Assembly: GCA_944390745.1 (NCBI GenBank)
Contig: CALXQK010000008.1
Coordinates: 1-64,000, forward strand
DNA: 64,000 nucleotides
Reading direction: 5' to 3'
Origin: an uncultured Duodenibacillus sp.
GTDB lineage: Bacteria; Pseudomonadota; Gammaproteobacteria; Burkholderiales; Burkholderiaceae_F
Below the pieces are notes generated by a model that saw only the letters and a list, made by a program, of their open reading frames with translations, was not told where the DNA came from and did no database searches. The position numbers were made by a program, and so were the translations under genes. Positions 38,704 through 47,198 of the stretch are shown here, piece by piece (the stretch's first letter is position 1; each line of letters opens with the position of its first letter).

Positions 38704-39822
38704 TTATCGCGTCCGACTTTTTACCGCCCTGTAGTACTGCTGCATCACAACGAGATCGTCGCTCAAGGGGCCGTTGAGGTTTTCTTCAGGCGTGCCGATG
38801 CCCACCGGGGCGTCCGCAAGAATGCGCGCAAGCAAGTCGCGCGGGTTTCCAAGGGGCACCGAGCCCTACGTGCCGTCCTTGTAGGCAAGATGCAGCATCG
38901 TGCCGATCAGATCGGCGCTCTTTTCGCCCGTCATGGCGTAGCGCACCTCAAGCCGTGCAGTCTTGAATTCCGCCCAGGGGTGGTCAGCCCCGGCCTCGGC
39001 CTTGAGCTTGTCGATGCTCTTTTGAATCGAGCCGACGTAGTTCTGACGCCGCTCCTCGTAGCGCTCATCAAGCGCCTTGCGCTCGACTGCGAGAGCATCC
39101 TTGAGCTTGTCGGCAAACTGCTTTTCTTCGTCTGAGAGGTCGTTTCTGACCTTCTGAAGCTCTTCCTCGAGCCCCTTGATCTTTGCCTGACGGTCGGCAA
39201 TGAGCTTTTCATTCTGCGCCATGCGCGCCCTGACGGCATCGTCTCCCGGGCCGGAGCCGCGGGCAAGCTGCTGCTTGTCGTAGTTGACGGCCCCCTGCGT
39301 CATCATCACCTGGTTTTGATGCCGGTTGATCTGTCTTTGGATGTCGGAGGCAAGGCGCTTTGTCTGATCAAGCGTTCTGCCGTTTGAAAGCAGAGCCGAT
39401 TTCTCGAGTCTTGAGCGCACGCGCTGCTCAATCTGATTCCATTGGCCTTCCTTGACGGCATTCTCAACGTCGAAAATCTGCCGGTACTGCGGATTCTTCT
39501 CATCGAGCCGCGCCTCGGTTGTCTTGATCGCATCCTCGTAGTGCTTCTCAACGATGTCCTCGGCGTCGTCAAAGTGCTTGAGCCGGCACGTGTAGGAGAC
39601 GATCCGTCGCCCCTTGTCGTCTTCTTCCGAGGTCCATTTGCCGTCGACGCAGTAGCGGTAGTTGTCAAGGACCTGTCCGGTTTTTGCCGCCTTGTCCAGG
39701 GCGTAGGGCATGGAGCGGACGAAGTCGACGGAGGCGTCGTCCCCGCAGCCAGTCAACAGGAGTGCGCAGGCGGCGGCAAGCGCTGCGGCAAGCGCCCGGA
39801 GGTGGTTTGTGCAAAGCGTCAC
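38704..39822 (-). pseudogene. Coiled-coil lipoprotein gene interrupted by an in-frame amber codon
   Basis: From GTG 39822 the frame encodes a signal peptide ending in the lipobox LLTGC, then a long helical, charged region (LIADRQAKIKGLEEELQKVRNDLSDEEKQF). It stops at TAG 38866-38868 after YKDGT. The same frame continues after the TAG for 53 sense codons with normal codon use (GSVPLGNPRDLLARILADAP...DDLVVMQQYYRAVKS) to TAA 38704-38706. The simplest reading is a nonsense change of a tyrosine codon (TAC to TAG) near the 3' end. The truncated product would still be secreted and may work. I do not recognise the family. Readthrough or a sequencing error cannot be excluded. Confidence 0.65.
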
Positions 39823-40113
39823 GGTATGCACCTTTCAAGAAGAATGGCGCATTGTCCATGCGCGGCCCCTCAAGGCGCGCCCTGGGCTTGATTTTAGTCG
39901 TGCCTGACGGCCGCCTGCAGGATTGGCGGCCCTGGGGACTCAGCCGCAGGAAGGGCGGCGTTCGGCGCATTTGCTTTTGCCTGCGGCCGTGCTAGTCTCG
40001 TGAAAAATTCCGCCCGACTCAAGCGCCCCCGGTTTTTCCGGCTGTCCCGGGCAAGACCTGAGGGGACGGCGTCCCTTTTCTGAACGCTTCATCAATCGTT
40101 TTTTCACGCCTTC

Positions 40114-41673
40114 ATGCAGCAGCCCTTTGCCCCCACCTTTTACTGGCACGACTACGAGACCTTTGGACTCAACACCTTTGCAGACCGTCCGGTGCAGTTT
40201 GCCGGACTTCGCACGACGATGGACTTTGAACCCCAGGGAGAGCTCGACGTCTGGTACGCCCGGCCGGCGCTTGACTATCTGCCCGATCCCGAGTCCTGCC
40301 TGGTTACGGGCATCACGCCGCAGGAGGCGATGCAAAAGGGCGTTCCAGAGGCGGAGTTTGCCGGCCGCATCTTCGAGCGCTTCAATACGCCGGGCACGAT
40401 CGTGGTGGGCTACAACAACTCCCGCTTTGACGATCACGTGACGCGCGCGCTTTTCTGGCGCAACCTCTTTGACCTCTACGCCCACCAGTACCGCAACGGC
40501 TGCTCGCGCTGGGACCTTTATCCCTTCGTGATGGCCGTCTGGGCGCTCAGGGACGAGGGCATCGTCTGGCCCCTGAGGGAGGATGAGGGCGGCGCGCCTC
40601 CGCTTGTGAGCTTTCGGCTTGAAAAGCTCACGCAGGCCAACGGCATCGCCCACAGCCATGCGCACGATGCGGGAAGCGACGTTGAGGCCACGGCCGCCTT
40701 TGCAAAGTTTCTGGCTGCAAAGGTTCCGAAGCTCTGGAACTGGGCGCTTTCCCACCGCGACAAGGACCACGTGCTTGCGGCCCTGGGATCGGGCTCGCCG
40801 GCGCTCTGGGTGCACTCGGGCGCCGGACAGGCCGCAGGGTATCTGCGCTTTGCCTCTCCCGTGGCGGTCAATCCCGAAAACCGCAATGAGTTCGTGGTCT
40901 GGGACTGCCGCGAGGATCCCTCGGTGCTTCTGGATCTTTCGGCCGAGGAGATCGCGCGCCTGGCCTTCGGGCCGAAGGCTGCGATCAAGGAGGGCGAAAA
41001 GAAGCTCGCGCTGCTTCGGATGAAGGTCAACACCGCTCCCTTTGTCTGCGCCGATCTGCGCGTCGTGACGCCGAGAGTGCGCGAGCGCTTCAGCATCAAT
41101 CTTGAGGAGATCCGCGCCCATGGCGAGAAGCTCGTGCAGATTCTCAATCTCGTCAAGGGGCCGGTTCTTGAGGCGCTCTCCATCGCCCGGGCACGCCCGG
41201 GCGAAAAGGACGGCGCGCCGGCGCGCGACGCAGACTTTTCGCTTTACGAGGGATTTGTCAATGAGGCCGACAAGCGGCGCATGGTCGAGGTGCACGCGCT
41301 TTCGCCCGCGCACCTTGCCCAGAGGGTCCAGGAAGGGCGCGTGCACTTTGACGATCCCCGCATTGACGAGCTTCTCGGCCGCATGCGCGCAAGAAGCTGG
41401 CCCGAGACTCTGTCTGCCGGCGAGCGGCTGCGCTATCAGGAGCGCAGCCAGGCGGTGCTTGAAGGCCGCGCGCAGGGCCAGAGGGGAATCGAGTCGTATT
41501 TCGAGGCCATTGATGCGCTTGCCGACGAAACGGCCGGACAGCTCGAGTCCGGGCAGATCACCCCGGATCGCGCCGAGCAAAGGGAGACGGTTTTAAACGC
41601 CCTCTACGACTGGGGCGAGCACGTGGCCGAGTGCGTTGAGGCGCTCGGCGGGCCGCAGGAGCACGAGCCCTGA
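40114..41673 (+). CDS. sbcB: Exodeoxyribonuclease I
   Basis: The protein has 519 residues, starting at ATG 40114. It is a 3'-5' single-strand DNA exonuclease acting in recombination and mismatch repair. The DnaQ-type motif HDYETFG gives metal ligands D13 and E15. GYNNSRFDDHVTRALFWRNLFDLY is the Exo II motif, and AHDAGSDVEATAAFAKF the Exo III motif. The SH3-like and C-terminal extended domains of ExoI follow. It appears monocistronic, in a housekeeping stretch after the glycan genes. Confidence 0.93.
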   Translation: MQQPFAPTFYWHDYETFGLNTFADRPVQFAGLRTTMDFEPQGELDVWYARPALDYLPDPESCLVTGITPQEAMQKGVPEAEFAGRIFERFNTPGTIVVGYNNSRFDDHVTRALFWRNLFDLYAHQYRNGCSRWDLYPFVMAVWALRDEGIVWPLREDEGGAPPLVSFRLEKLTQANGIAHSHAHDAGSDVEATAAFAKFLAAKVPKLWNWALSHRDKDHVLAALGSGSPALWVHSGAGQAAGYLRFASPVAVNPENRNEFVVWDCREDPSVLLDLSAEEIARLAFGPKAAIKEGEKKLALLRMKVNTAPFVCADLRVVTPRVRERFSINLEEIRAHGEKLVQILNLVKGPVLEALSIARARPGEKDGAPARDADFSLYEGFVNEADKRRMVEVHALSPAHLAQRVQEGRVHFDDPRIDELLGRMRARSWPETLSAGERLRYQERSQAVLEGRAQGQRGIESYFEAIDALADETAGQLESGQITPDRAEQRETVLNALYDWGEHVAECVEALGGPQEHEP

Positions 41674-41773
41674 GAGGGGCTTGAAGGGGCGTGCAGCGCC
41701 CTCGCAGCGCGCCCCGGCGGCTTGGGTGGGTTTGAGAACGCAGTATTGGCTTTTCAAAAGGAGTGAACGAATC

Positions 41774-42688
41774 ATGACGCAGGAAAAGGTGCAGACGCCT
41801 GTGAAGGCGGCGTTTCTGGGACTGGGCGTAATGGGCTATCCCATGGCCGGACACCTCGTGCGCGCAGGGCACGACGTGACGGTCTACAACCGCACGGCGA
41901 AAAAGGCGCAGCAGTGGGTTGAGGAATACGGCCCGCAGGGGCGGGCGCGCGCCGCTGCAACGCCTGCCGAGGCGGCCGCAGGCGCAGACATCGTCTTTGC
42001 CTGTGTGGGCGAGGACAAGGATCTTCGCGAGGTGGTCTACGGCGAGTCGGGGGCGATGGCAGGCATGAAGCCCGCAAGCGTCTTTGTCGACCACACCACG
42101 GACTCGGCCGACGTGGCCCGTGAGATGAGCCGCGCCTTTGCCGACAAGGGCATGGCCTTTCTCGATGCGCCGGTCTCGGGCGGCCAGTCCGGGGCGCAGA
42201 ACGGCGTGCTCACGATCATGGTCGGGGGCGACGCGGCGGTCTTTGAGCGCGTGCGGCCGGTGCTCGAGGCCTATGCCTGTTCGGTCACGCGCGTGGGCGA
42301 GGCCGGCTGCGGGCAGCTTGCAAAGATGGTCAACCAGATCTGCATTGCCGGCGTCGTGCAGGGATTGTCGGAGGCAATCGCCTTCGGCATGAACGCGGGG
42401 CTCGACATGAAGCGCGTGCTGCCGGTGCTCGAGAAGGGGGCCGCGGGCAGCTGGCAGATGAAGGCTCGCGGCGCGACGATGGTCGACAACTCCTTTGACT
42501 TCGGCTTTGCCGTGGACTGGATGCGCAAGGATCTCGGCATTGCCCTCTCCGAGGCCAGAAGAAACGGCTCGGCGCTGCCCCTGACTGCGCTCGTCGACCA
42601 GTTCTACGGCGACGTGCAGCAGCAGGGCGGCCGGAGGTTTGACACCTCCTCGCTCATCGTGCGGCTGCCGCGTCCGGTGAAGAAATAG
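41774..42688 (+). CDS. NAD(P)-dependent beta-hydroxyacid dehydrogenase, 3-hydroxyisobutyrate dehydrogenase family
   Basis: The protein has 304 residues from ATG 41774, with AAAGGAG upstream. The Rossmann loop is FLGLGVMGYPMAGHL (14-28). The substrate-binding DAPVSGGQSGA lies at 131-141. The catalytic lysine is K184 in CGQLAKMVNQ. Family members oxidise 3-hydroxyisobutyrate or 2-hydroxy-3-oxopropionate (GarR/GlxR) or reduce succinic semialdehyde. NYN-type specificity motifs were not decisive. No pathway partners are adjacent. Confidence 0.85.
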   Translation: MTQEKVQTPVKAAFLGLGVMGYPMAGHLVRAGHDVTVYNRTAKKAQQWVEEYGPQGRARAAATPAEAAAGADIVFACVGEDKDLREVVYGESGAMAGMKPASVFVDHTTDSADVAREMSRAFADKGMAFLDAPVSGGQSGAQNGVLTIMVGGDAAVFERVRPVLEAYACSVTRVGEAGCGQLAKMVNQICIAGVVQGLSEAIAFGMNAGLDMKRVLPVLEKGAAGSWQMKARGATMVDNSFDFGFAVDWMRKDLGIALSEARRNGSALPLTALVDQFYGDVQQQGGRRFDTSSLIVRLPRPVKK

Positions 42689-42829
42689 GCGCAGGCGGGC
42701 TCCGCCCTCGCAGCTTTCCGCCGCCTGAGCGGGCGCGGCAGCGATGTCCGGCCAGGACCCTTTTTGTCGGAGAGCCGCCTGGCCAAACGAAAAAGGGACT
42801 TAGGCGGTTTGCCTTTGATCAACAAACAA

Positions 42830-42844
42830 TGAAAACGATTCTCA
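42830..42844. promoter_or_regulatory. Fur-box-like site upstream of a candidate small RNA
   Basis: TGAAAACGATTCTCA matches 12 of 15 positions of the 7-1-7 Fur consensus TGATAATGATTATCA. It ends 5 bp before TATAAA (42849-42854), a good -10 element, so bound Fur would block that promoter. The -35 region (around 42,826) is poor. The rest of 42,689-42,829 shows no gene. Confidence 0.55.
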
Positions 42845-42860
42845 TTTGTATAAACCTCGC

Positions 42861-42939
42861 ATAACTGCATCCGAGCCCTGAAAAATCAGGGCGAAGGTGC
42901 GAAACACTCCAGACCGGCGGTGCGTCCGCCGGTTTTTTT
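42861..42939 (+). ncRNA. Candidate iron-regulated small RNA (RyhB/NrrF-like arrangement)
   Basis: From a start near 42,861 the predicted transcript is about 79 nt. It has a perfect hairpin GCCCTGA-AAAA-TCAGGGC (42875-42892), an unpaired purine-rich linker, and an intrinsic terminator ACCGGCGG/CCGCCGGT (42913-42933) with seven T. It has no reading frame of note. The Fur-like site overlapping its -10 region and its place beside the feo genes suggest expression under iron limitation. The terminator could instead end the dehydrogenase transcript. Confidence 0.4.
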
Positions 42940-42943
42940 GTGG

Positions 42944-42972
42944 TTGATAATGAGAATGAGTCTCGTTATATT
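42944..42972 (+). promoter_or_regulatory. Fur-regulated promoter of the feo genes
   Basis: TTGATA (42944-42949) and TATATT (42967-42972) are separated by exactly 17 bp. Two overlapping Fur-like 7-1-7 sites lie within: TGATAATGAGAATGA (42945-42959, 12 of 15) and TGAGAATGAGTCTCG (42951-42965, 11 of 15). Iron-loaded Fur would cover the promoter. The first feoA codon is at 43,069. Confidence 0.75.
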
Positions 42973-43068
42973 GCCGAGAAAAGAAGGCCGGCCGCGCTGG
43001 GAGATCGTCTCCGGGGCCGGCTCCTGCGGCATTTCCGCCGTTTGGCGTTTTTAGGGAAATCGACATCA

Positions 43069-43311
43069 ATGACGACTTCAAGCAGCCGAAGCGTGCGCCG
43101 TCTGACCGATCTGCGGCGCGAGGAACCCGCGGTGGTCGTGCGCATGAAGATGGATGCGGGCGAGCAGCGCAGGCTCGATGAGCTCGGGCTTCACGTGGGC
43201 TCGGCCGTGCGTGTTCTTGCGGGCGCGACGGGCGAGGGCATTCTCATTGCCGTGGGCGACGGCCGCATCGGCGTCAACTACGACGTGGCCCGGCAGATCT
43301 ACGTCTACTGA
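43069..43311 (+). CDS. feoA: FeoA-family protein, first copy
   Basis: The protein has 80 residues from ATG 43069. It has the small SH3-like FeoA fold: LTDLRREEPAVVVRMKMDAGEQRRLDELGLHVGSAVRVLAGATGEGILIAVGDGRIGVNYDVARQIYV, with the conserved LxxLGLxxGxxVxV region. FeoA is a cytoplasmic accessory of the ferrous iron transporter FeoB. It is the first gene after the Fur-controlled promoter, followed 74 bp later by a second FeoA gene. The two copies differ considerably. Confidence 0.82.
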   Translation: MTTSSSRSVRRLTDLRREEPAVVVRMKMDAGEQRRLDELGLHVGSAVRVLAGATGEGILIAVGDGRIGVNYDVARQIYVY

Positions 43312-43385
43312 AGGCGCGCAGAAAAAGGTTTTATCCGGTCTGTCTTGACGGAACTTGTTCAAAAAATAGGGAAGGGTTTCAAGCC

Positions 43386-43613
43386 ATGCTTTTAAAGGAA
43401 CTTGCCCCCGGGGCCCGGGGGATCATCGTGGGCTACAGCAACGCGCCGGCCGAGTACCGGCGCAGGCTTTTGACGCTTGGCGCAACGCCGGGCACGCCCT
43501 TTGAGGTCGTGCGCGTCGCGCCTCTCGGCGACCCGGTGGAAATCCGGGTGCGCGGCAGCTTCATCAGCGTGCGCAAGGATGAGGCCGCGGTGCTTGAGGT
43601 GCGCACGAACTGA
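43386..43613 (+). CDS. feoA: FeoA-family protein, second copy
   Basis: The protein has 75 residues, starting at ATG 43386. LKELAPGARGIIVGYSNAPAEYRRRLLTLGATPGTPFEVVRVAPLGDPVEIRVRGSFISVRKDEAAVLEV is a standard FeoA sequence and closer to E. coli FeoA than the first copy. It lies 250 bp before feoB. The gap holds GC-rich sequence with no obvious terminator. It should stimulate FeoB. Confidence 0.9.
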   Translation: MLLKELAPGARGIIVGYSNAPAEYRRRLLTLGATPGTPFEVVRVAPLGDPVEIRVRGSFISVRKDEAAVLEVRTN

Positions 43614-43863
43614 CGGCCGCAGCCGCGGCCTGTCCCGAAGGGTGCCTCTCCGGGAGCGGGGCGCCTGCCGGTCGTGAGCAAAGGGGAGGATCAGACAAAA
43701 GAATCCGCATCCCAAGGCAGTGAAAAAAAGTTGTCCGCAAGGCCGCCCGGCGCCGCAGCTGTCTGCGGCAGGAGGGCAGAAGTCAAGACGCCTTGCGACT
43801 GATCGAGGCGCCGGCTCTGCGGACAACATCATCCAACCACAGGACTTTGAGGCTTATCGAGCC

Positions 43864-46257
43864 ATGCAGCACAGCACAAGGAAGACCATTTGCATCGTCG
43901 GCAATCCCAACTGCGGGAAGACGACGCTTTTCAATGCCCTCACCGGCTCGCGCCAGGAGGTGGGCAACTGGCCGGGCGTGACCGTCGACAAGAAGACGGG
44001 GCGCTACGCGTTCGAGGGCGAGGAGGTCGAGATCGTCGACCTTCCCGGCATTTATTCCATCACGCCCGCCTCGGCCTCGGGCGAGGATGAGCGCGTGGCG
44101 CGCGACTACATCCTCTCCGACGAGGCGCAGGCGGTGATCAACATCGTCGACGCCTCCAACCTCGAGCGCAATCTCTACCTCACCGCGCAGCTCATTGAAA
44201 TGCGCGTTCCCATGCTGGTCGTGGTGAACATGCTCGACATTGCGCAAACCCACAAGCTCAGAATCGACCTGAAGGCGCTCGAGCACGAGCTCGGCTGCCC
44301 GGTCCTGGGCGTGGTGGCCTCGCGCGGACAGGGCGTCAAGAACCTGATGCGCGGCATCCGCGACTTTCTGGCAAAGCCCGTCGTGCCGCCCATGCGCATC
44401 CGCTATGAGGCGGCCATCGAAAAGGCCGCCGGCGACATTGCCCGGATCCTTGACGACATGAAGGGGCGCCGCACCGGGTGGTGCGCCATGGAGCTCATTG
44501 AGGGCGCGCCCAACATGGAGCCGCTGCTGCCGCAGGGGGCGATGGCGCGCGTCAAGCCCGTGCTTGACGACTTTCAGGCCGCGTTCCAGGGCGAGGCCGA
44601 CATTGCCGTGGCCGACGCGCGCTACCGCTTTGTGAGCGGCGTCTGCAGCAGGGCGCTCGTGCGCGAAGGCGAGGCCTCGGTGACGCTCACCGACAAAATC
44701 GACAAGGTGGTGCTCAACCGCTGGCTGGGCCTGCCCATCTTTCTTTGCGTGATGTACGTGATGTTTCTGTTCACGCAGAACTTCGGCGGGGCCTTCATCG
44801 ACTTCTTCGACATTCTCTTCGGCGGCATCTTTGTCGACGGATTCGGAGAGCTTCTCACGCGCCTGGGCTCGCCCGAGTGGCTTCGCGTGATTCTCGCCGA
44901 CAGCATCGGCGGCGGCATCCAGACCATCTCGACCTTTATTCCGCCCGTGTTCTTTCTCTTTTTCTTTCTCGCCATCCTTGAGGACTCGGGCTACATGGCG
45001 CGCGCGGCCTTCGTGATGGACCGCCTGATGCGCGCGCTGGGGCTTCCGGGCAAGGCCTTCGTGCCGCTTCTGGTGGGCTTTGGCTGCGGCGTGCCCGCCA
45101 TCATGGCCACGCGCACGATGGACCGGGCGGTGGACCGCATCGTCACGATCATGATGGCTCCCTTCATGTCGTGCGGCGCAAGACTGCCCGTCTACGTGCT
45201 CTTTGCCACGGCGTTCTTCCCGCACAGCGGCCAGAACCTCGTCTTTGCGATCTACATCATCGGCATTCTCTTTGCCATCTTCACGGGCTTCATGGTGAAG
45301 CGCTGGATCCTCCCGGGCGAGGCCGCGGCCTTCGTCATGGAGATTCCGCCCTATCACATTCCGACCGTCAGGGGCGTGATGATGCGCACCTGGGATCGTC
45401 TGAAGGCCTTTGTGAGCCGCGCCGGCCGCGTGATCGTCGTGGTGGTGGCCGTGCTGTGCTTTCTCAACTCCTGGGGCACGGACGGCAGCTTCGGCAATGA
45501 GGACACCGACCACTCGGTGCTCTCTGAAATCGGCCGCACCATCTCCCCGGCGCTCGCCCCGATGGGCGTGACGCAGGAGAACTGGCCTGCCGCCGTGGGC
45601 ATCTTCACCGGCATCCTCGCCAAGGAGGCCGTGGTGGGCACGATGAATTCGCTCTATGACGCGATGGCGCGCACGCAAAATGAAAAGGCAGCCGCCGCTG
45701 ACGGCGCTGCTGCTGCGGCTGCCGACGCCGCCGGCGAGTCCGACGCAGGCGGGGAGGGCTGGTCGCTTGGCGCGATTCTCTCCGAGGCCGGACAGTCCGT
45801 CGTCGACAATCTGGCCGGCATGGCCTCGGCCTTTACCGATCCTCTGGGCGTTCGCGTGGGCGATCTGTCGGATACGGCCGCCGCGGCCGAGGAGCAGGGC
45901 GTGGCCGTCGACTCGATCGGCGTGATGCAGACTCTTTTCGGCTCGCAGCTTGCCGCCTTTGCCTACCTCATGATGGTGCTCCTTTACATGCCGTGCGTGG
46001 CGGCCATCGCTGCGGTTTATCGTGAGGCGGGAGCGGCCTGGACGCTCTTTCTGGCCGCCTGGACCACGGTGCTCGGCTACTCGGCCGCCACCATCGTCTA
46101 CCGCGTGGGCACCTTCGCCCAGGATCCCGTCTATGCCGTGGTCGCCATCGGCCTGTCGGCAGCTGCGCTTGCCGCCCTCATTGCCTTCATGCGCAGCTGG
46201 GTGAGCAAGAACCGCGGCAAGGGTCCGCGCATCATCCCGATTGCGGTGCGTGCGTAG
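43864..46257 (+). CDS. feoB: Ferrous iron transport protein B
   Basis: The protein has 797 residues from ATG 43864; a GTG at 43720 would add 48 poorly conserved residues. The N-terminal G domain has GNPNCGKT (13-20), the switch threonine in NWPGVTVDKK, DLPGIYS and VVNMLD. The membrane domain has Gate-type repeats, including FGCGVPAIMATRTMD and the second core GILAKEAVVGTMNSLY. An alanine-rich cytoplasmic loop lies between late helices (EKAAAADGAAAAAADAAGES). It imports Fe2+ across the inner membrane. It is transcribed with the two feoA genes under the Fur promoter. Confidence 0.95.
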   Translation: MQHSTRKTICIVGNPNCGKTTLFNALTGSRQEVGNWPGVTVDKKTGRYAFEGEEVEIVDLPGIYSITPASASGEDERVARDYILSDEAQAVINIVDASNLERNLYLTAQLIEMRVPMLVVVNMLDIAQTHKLRIDLKALEHELGCPVLGVVASRGQGVKNLMRGIRDFLAKPVVPPMRIRYEAAIEKAAGDIARILDDMKGRRTGWCAMELIEGAPNMEPLLPQGAMARVKPVLDDFQAAFQGEADIAVADARYRFVSGVCSRALVREGEASVTLTDKIDKVVLNRWLGLPIFLCVMYVMFLFTQNFGGAFIDFFDILFGGIFVDGFGELLTRLGSPEWLRVILADSIGGGIQTISTFIPPVFFLFFFLAILEDSGYMARAAFVMDRLMRALGLPGKAFVPLLVGFGCGVPAIMATRTMDRAVDRIVTIMMAPFMSCGARLPVYVLFATAFFPHSGQNLVFAIYIIGILFAIFTGFMVKRWILPGEAAAFVMEIPPYHIPTVRGVMMRTWDRLKAFVSRAGRVIVVVVAVLCFLNSWGTDGSFGNEDTDHSVLSEIGRTISPALAPMGVTQENWPAAVGIFTGILAKEAVVGTMNSLYDAMARTQNEKAAAADGAAAAAADAAGESDAGGEGWSLGAILSEAGQSVVDNLAGMASAFTDPLGVRVGDLSDTAAAAEEQGVAVDSIGVMQTLFGSQLAAFAYLMMVLLYMPCVAAIAAVYREAGAAWTLFLAAWTTVLGYSAATIVYRVGTFAQDPVYAVVAIGLSAAALAALIAFMRSWVSKNRGKGPRIIPIAVRA

Positions 46258-46317
46258 GAGACCGCAGGTCGATTGACGCAGAAAATATCCGCGCATTTTC
46301 CTTGAGATAAGCAGAAG

Positions 46318-46357
46318 GGCCCCGTCCGGAGGCATTGATCTTCGGGCGGGGCCTTTC
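46318..46357 (+). terminator. Terminator of feoB
   Basis: GGCCCCG (46318-46324) pairs with CGGGGCC (46347-46353), with further weak pairing in the loop, followed by TTTCT. It lies between convergent feoB and the lipoprotein gene. Confidence 0.6.
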
Positions 46358-46438
46358 TGACATTCATGCGGCGCCGCCCGCGGCAGGGCTGCAAGTCCTG
46401 AAGGCCGCAGAGGGGGCGGCGTCCTGATGAGGGATGCG

Positions 46439-46963
46439 CTACCGGCGCGGGGGCCGCGGCGGTCTTGGCGGAGGCGGCCGGTGGGGCCGCAGCGGGGGCC
46501 GGGCATACGCCGGGCCCCAGAAAAAGCCCGGGTGCATCATCCAGAACATGTCGTAGTCCATGCGCTGCAGCTCGAGCTCGGCGCGCAGCTGCGCCTCGCG
46601 GATCTTGGCGCGGGCAAGCGCATTTTGAAGATCCTTCTCAAGGTCCGGCGCGTCGGCCGGGCGGTTGTACTGCAGCACGTAGCTTGAGGACTCGCCGCAG
46701 ATGATGATGGGGTCGGGCGAGGAGACCTGGGCTCCCGAGGGCCACTTGTAGGTGACGCCCATGATGCGCGCGCAGCCCTGCAGGTCGCGCGAGTCGTCAA
46801 GCGCGTCGTTTGAAAACTGGACGGAAACGGGCGTCACGCCGTAGACGCGGCCTTCCTTGGTGGTGACGGTCGCGCCCTCAATGTCGCTCGTAAAGGTGAT
46901 GGTGGTCGAGCAGCCGGCGACAAGAAGGCTCGCGGCTGCCAGGGCAAGCGGCAGCATGCGCAT
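46439..46963 (-). CDS. Lipoprotein with proline/arginine-rich C-terminus
   Basis: The protein has 174 residues. MRMLPLALAAASLLVAGCSTT is a lipoprotein signal with lipobox LVAGC. The mature N-terminal half has a small beta-rich segment (TTITFTSDIEGATVTTKEGRVYGVTPVSVQF) resembling PEGA-like modules. A helical section (LEKDLQNALARAKIREAQLRAELELQ) follows, then a tail of repeated PPRP/PPRPPRR. The basic tail could contact anionic surface polymers. The function is unknown. It converges on feoB and is divergent from the exporter gene. Confidence 0.7.
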   Translation of the reverse strand: MRMLPLALAAASLLVAGCSTTITFTSDIEGATVTTKEGRVYGVTPVSVQFSNDALDDSRDLQGCARIMGVTYKWPSGAQVSSPDPIIICGESSSYVLQYNRPADAPDLEKDLQNALARAKIREAQLRAELELQRMDYDMFWMMHPGFFWGPAYARPPLRPHRPPPPRPPRPPRR

Positions 46964-47198
46964 GGTGCAGTCCTTGAAAAGTCCGGGGTTGGTTGCTGAT
47001 GGTCTTTACTCAAGATCCCTTGAAATGATTGTAGCGGCTGCCGCCTCGCCGCGAGCCTGCGGCCGGCGGCAGTTTTTCGCGGCGCAGTGCCGGGCGTTTC
47101 CATGCGCGACGGCACCGTGCCGCGGCCCCGCCCGCAGGCTGCTGGCGTATGATCGGCTCCATCGTCTTGCGAAAGCATTCGTCGCCAGAGGAATCCTG

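Noticed and set aside
42815..42822. TTGATCAA as an FNR site upstream of the feo region
   Set aside because: The two half sites lack the four-base spacer that FNR needs.
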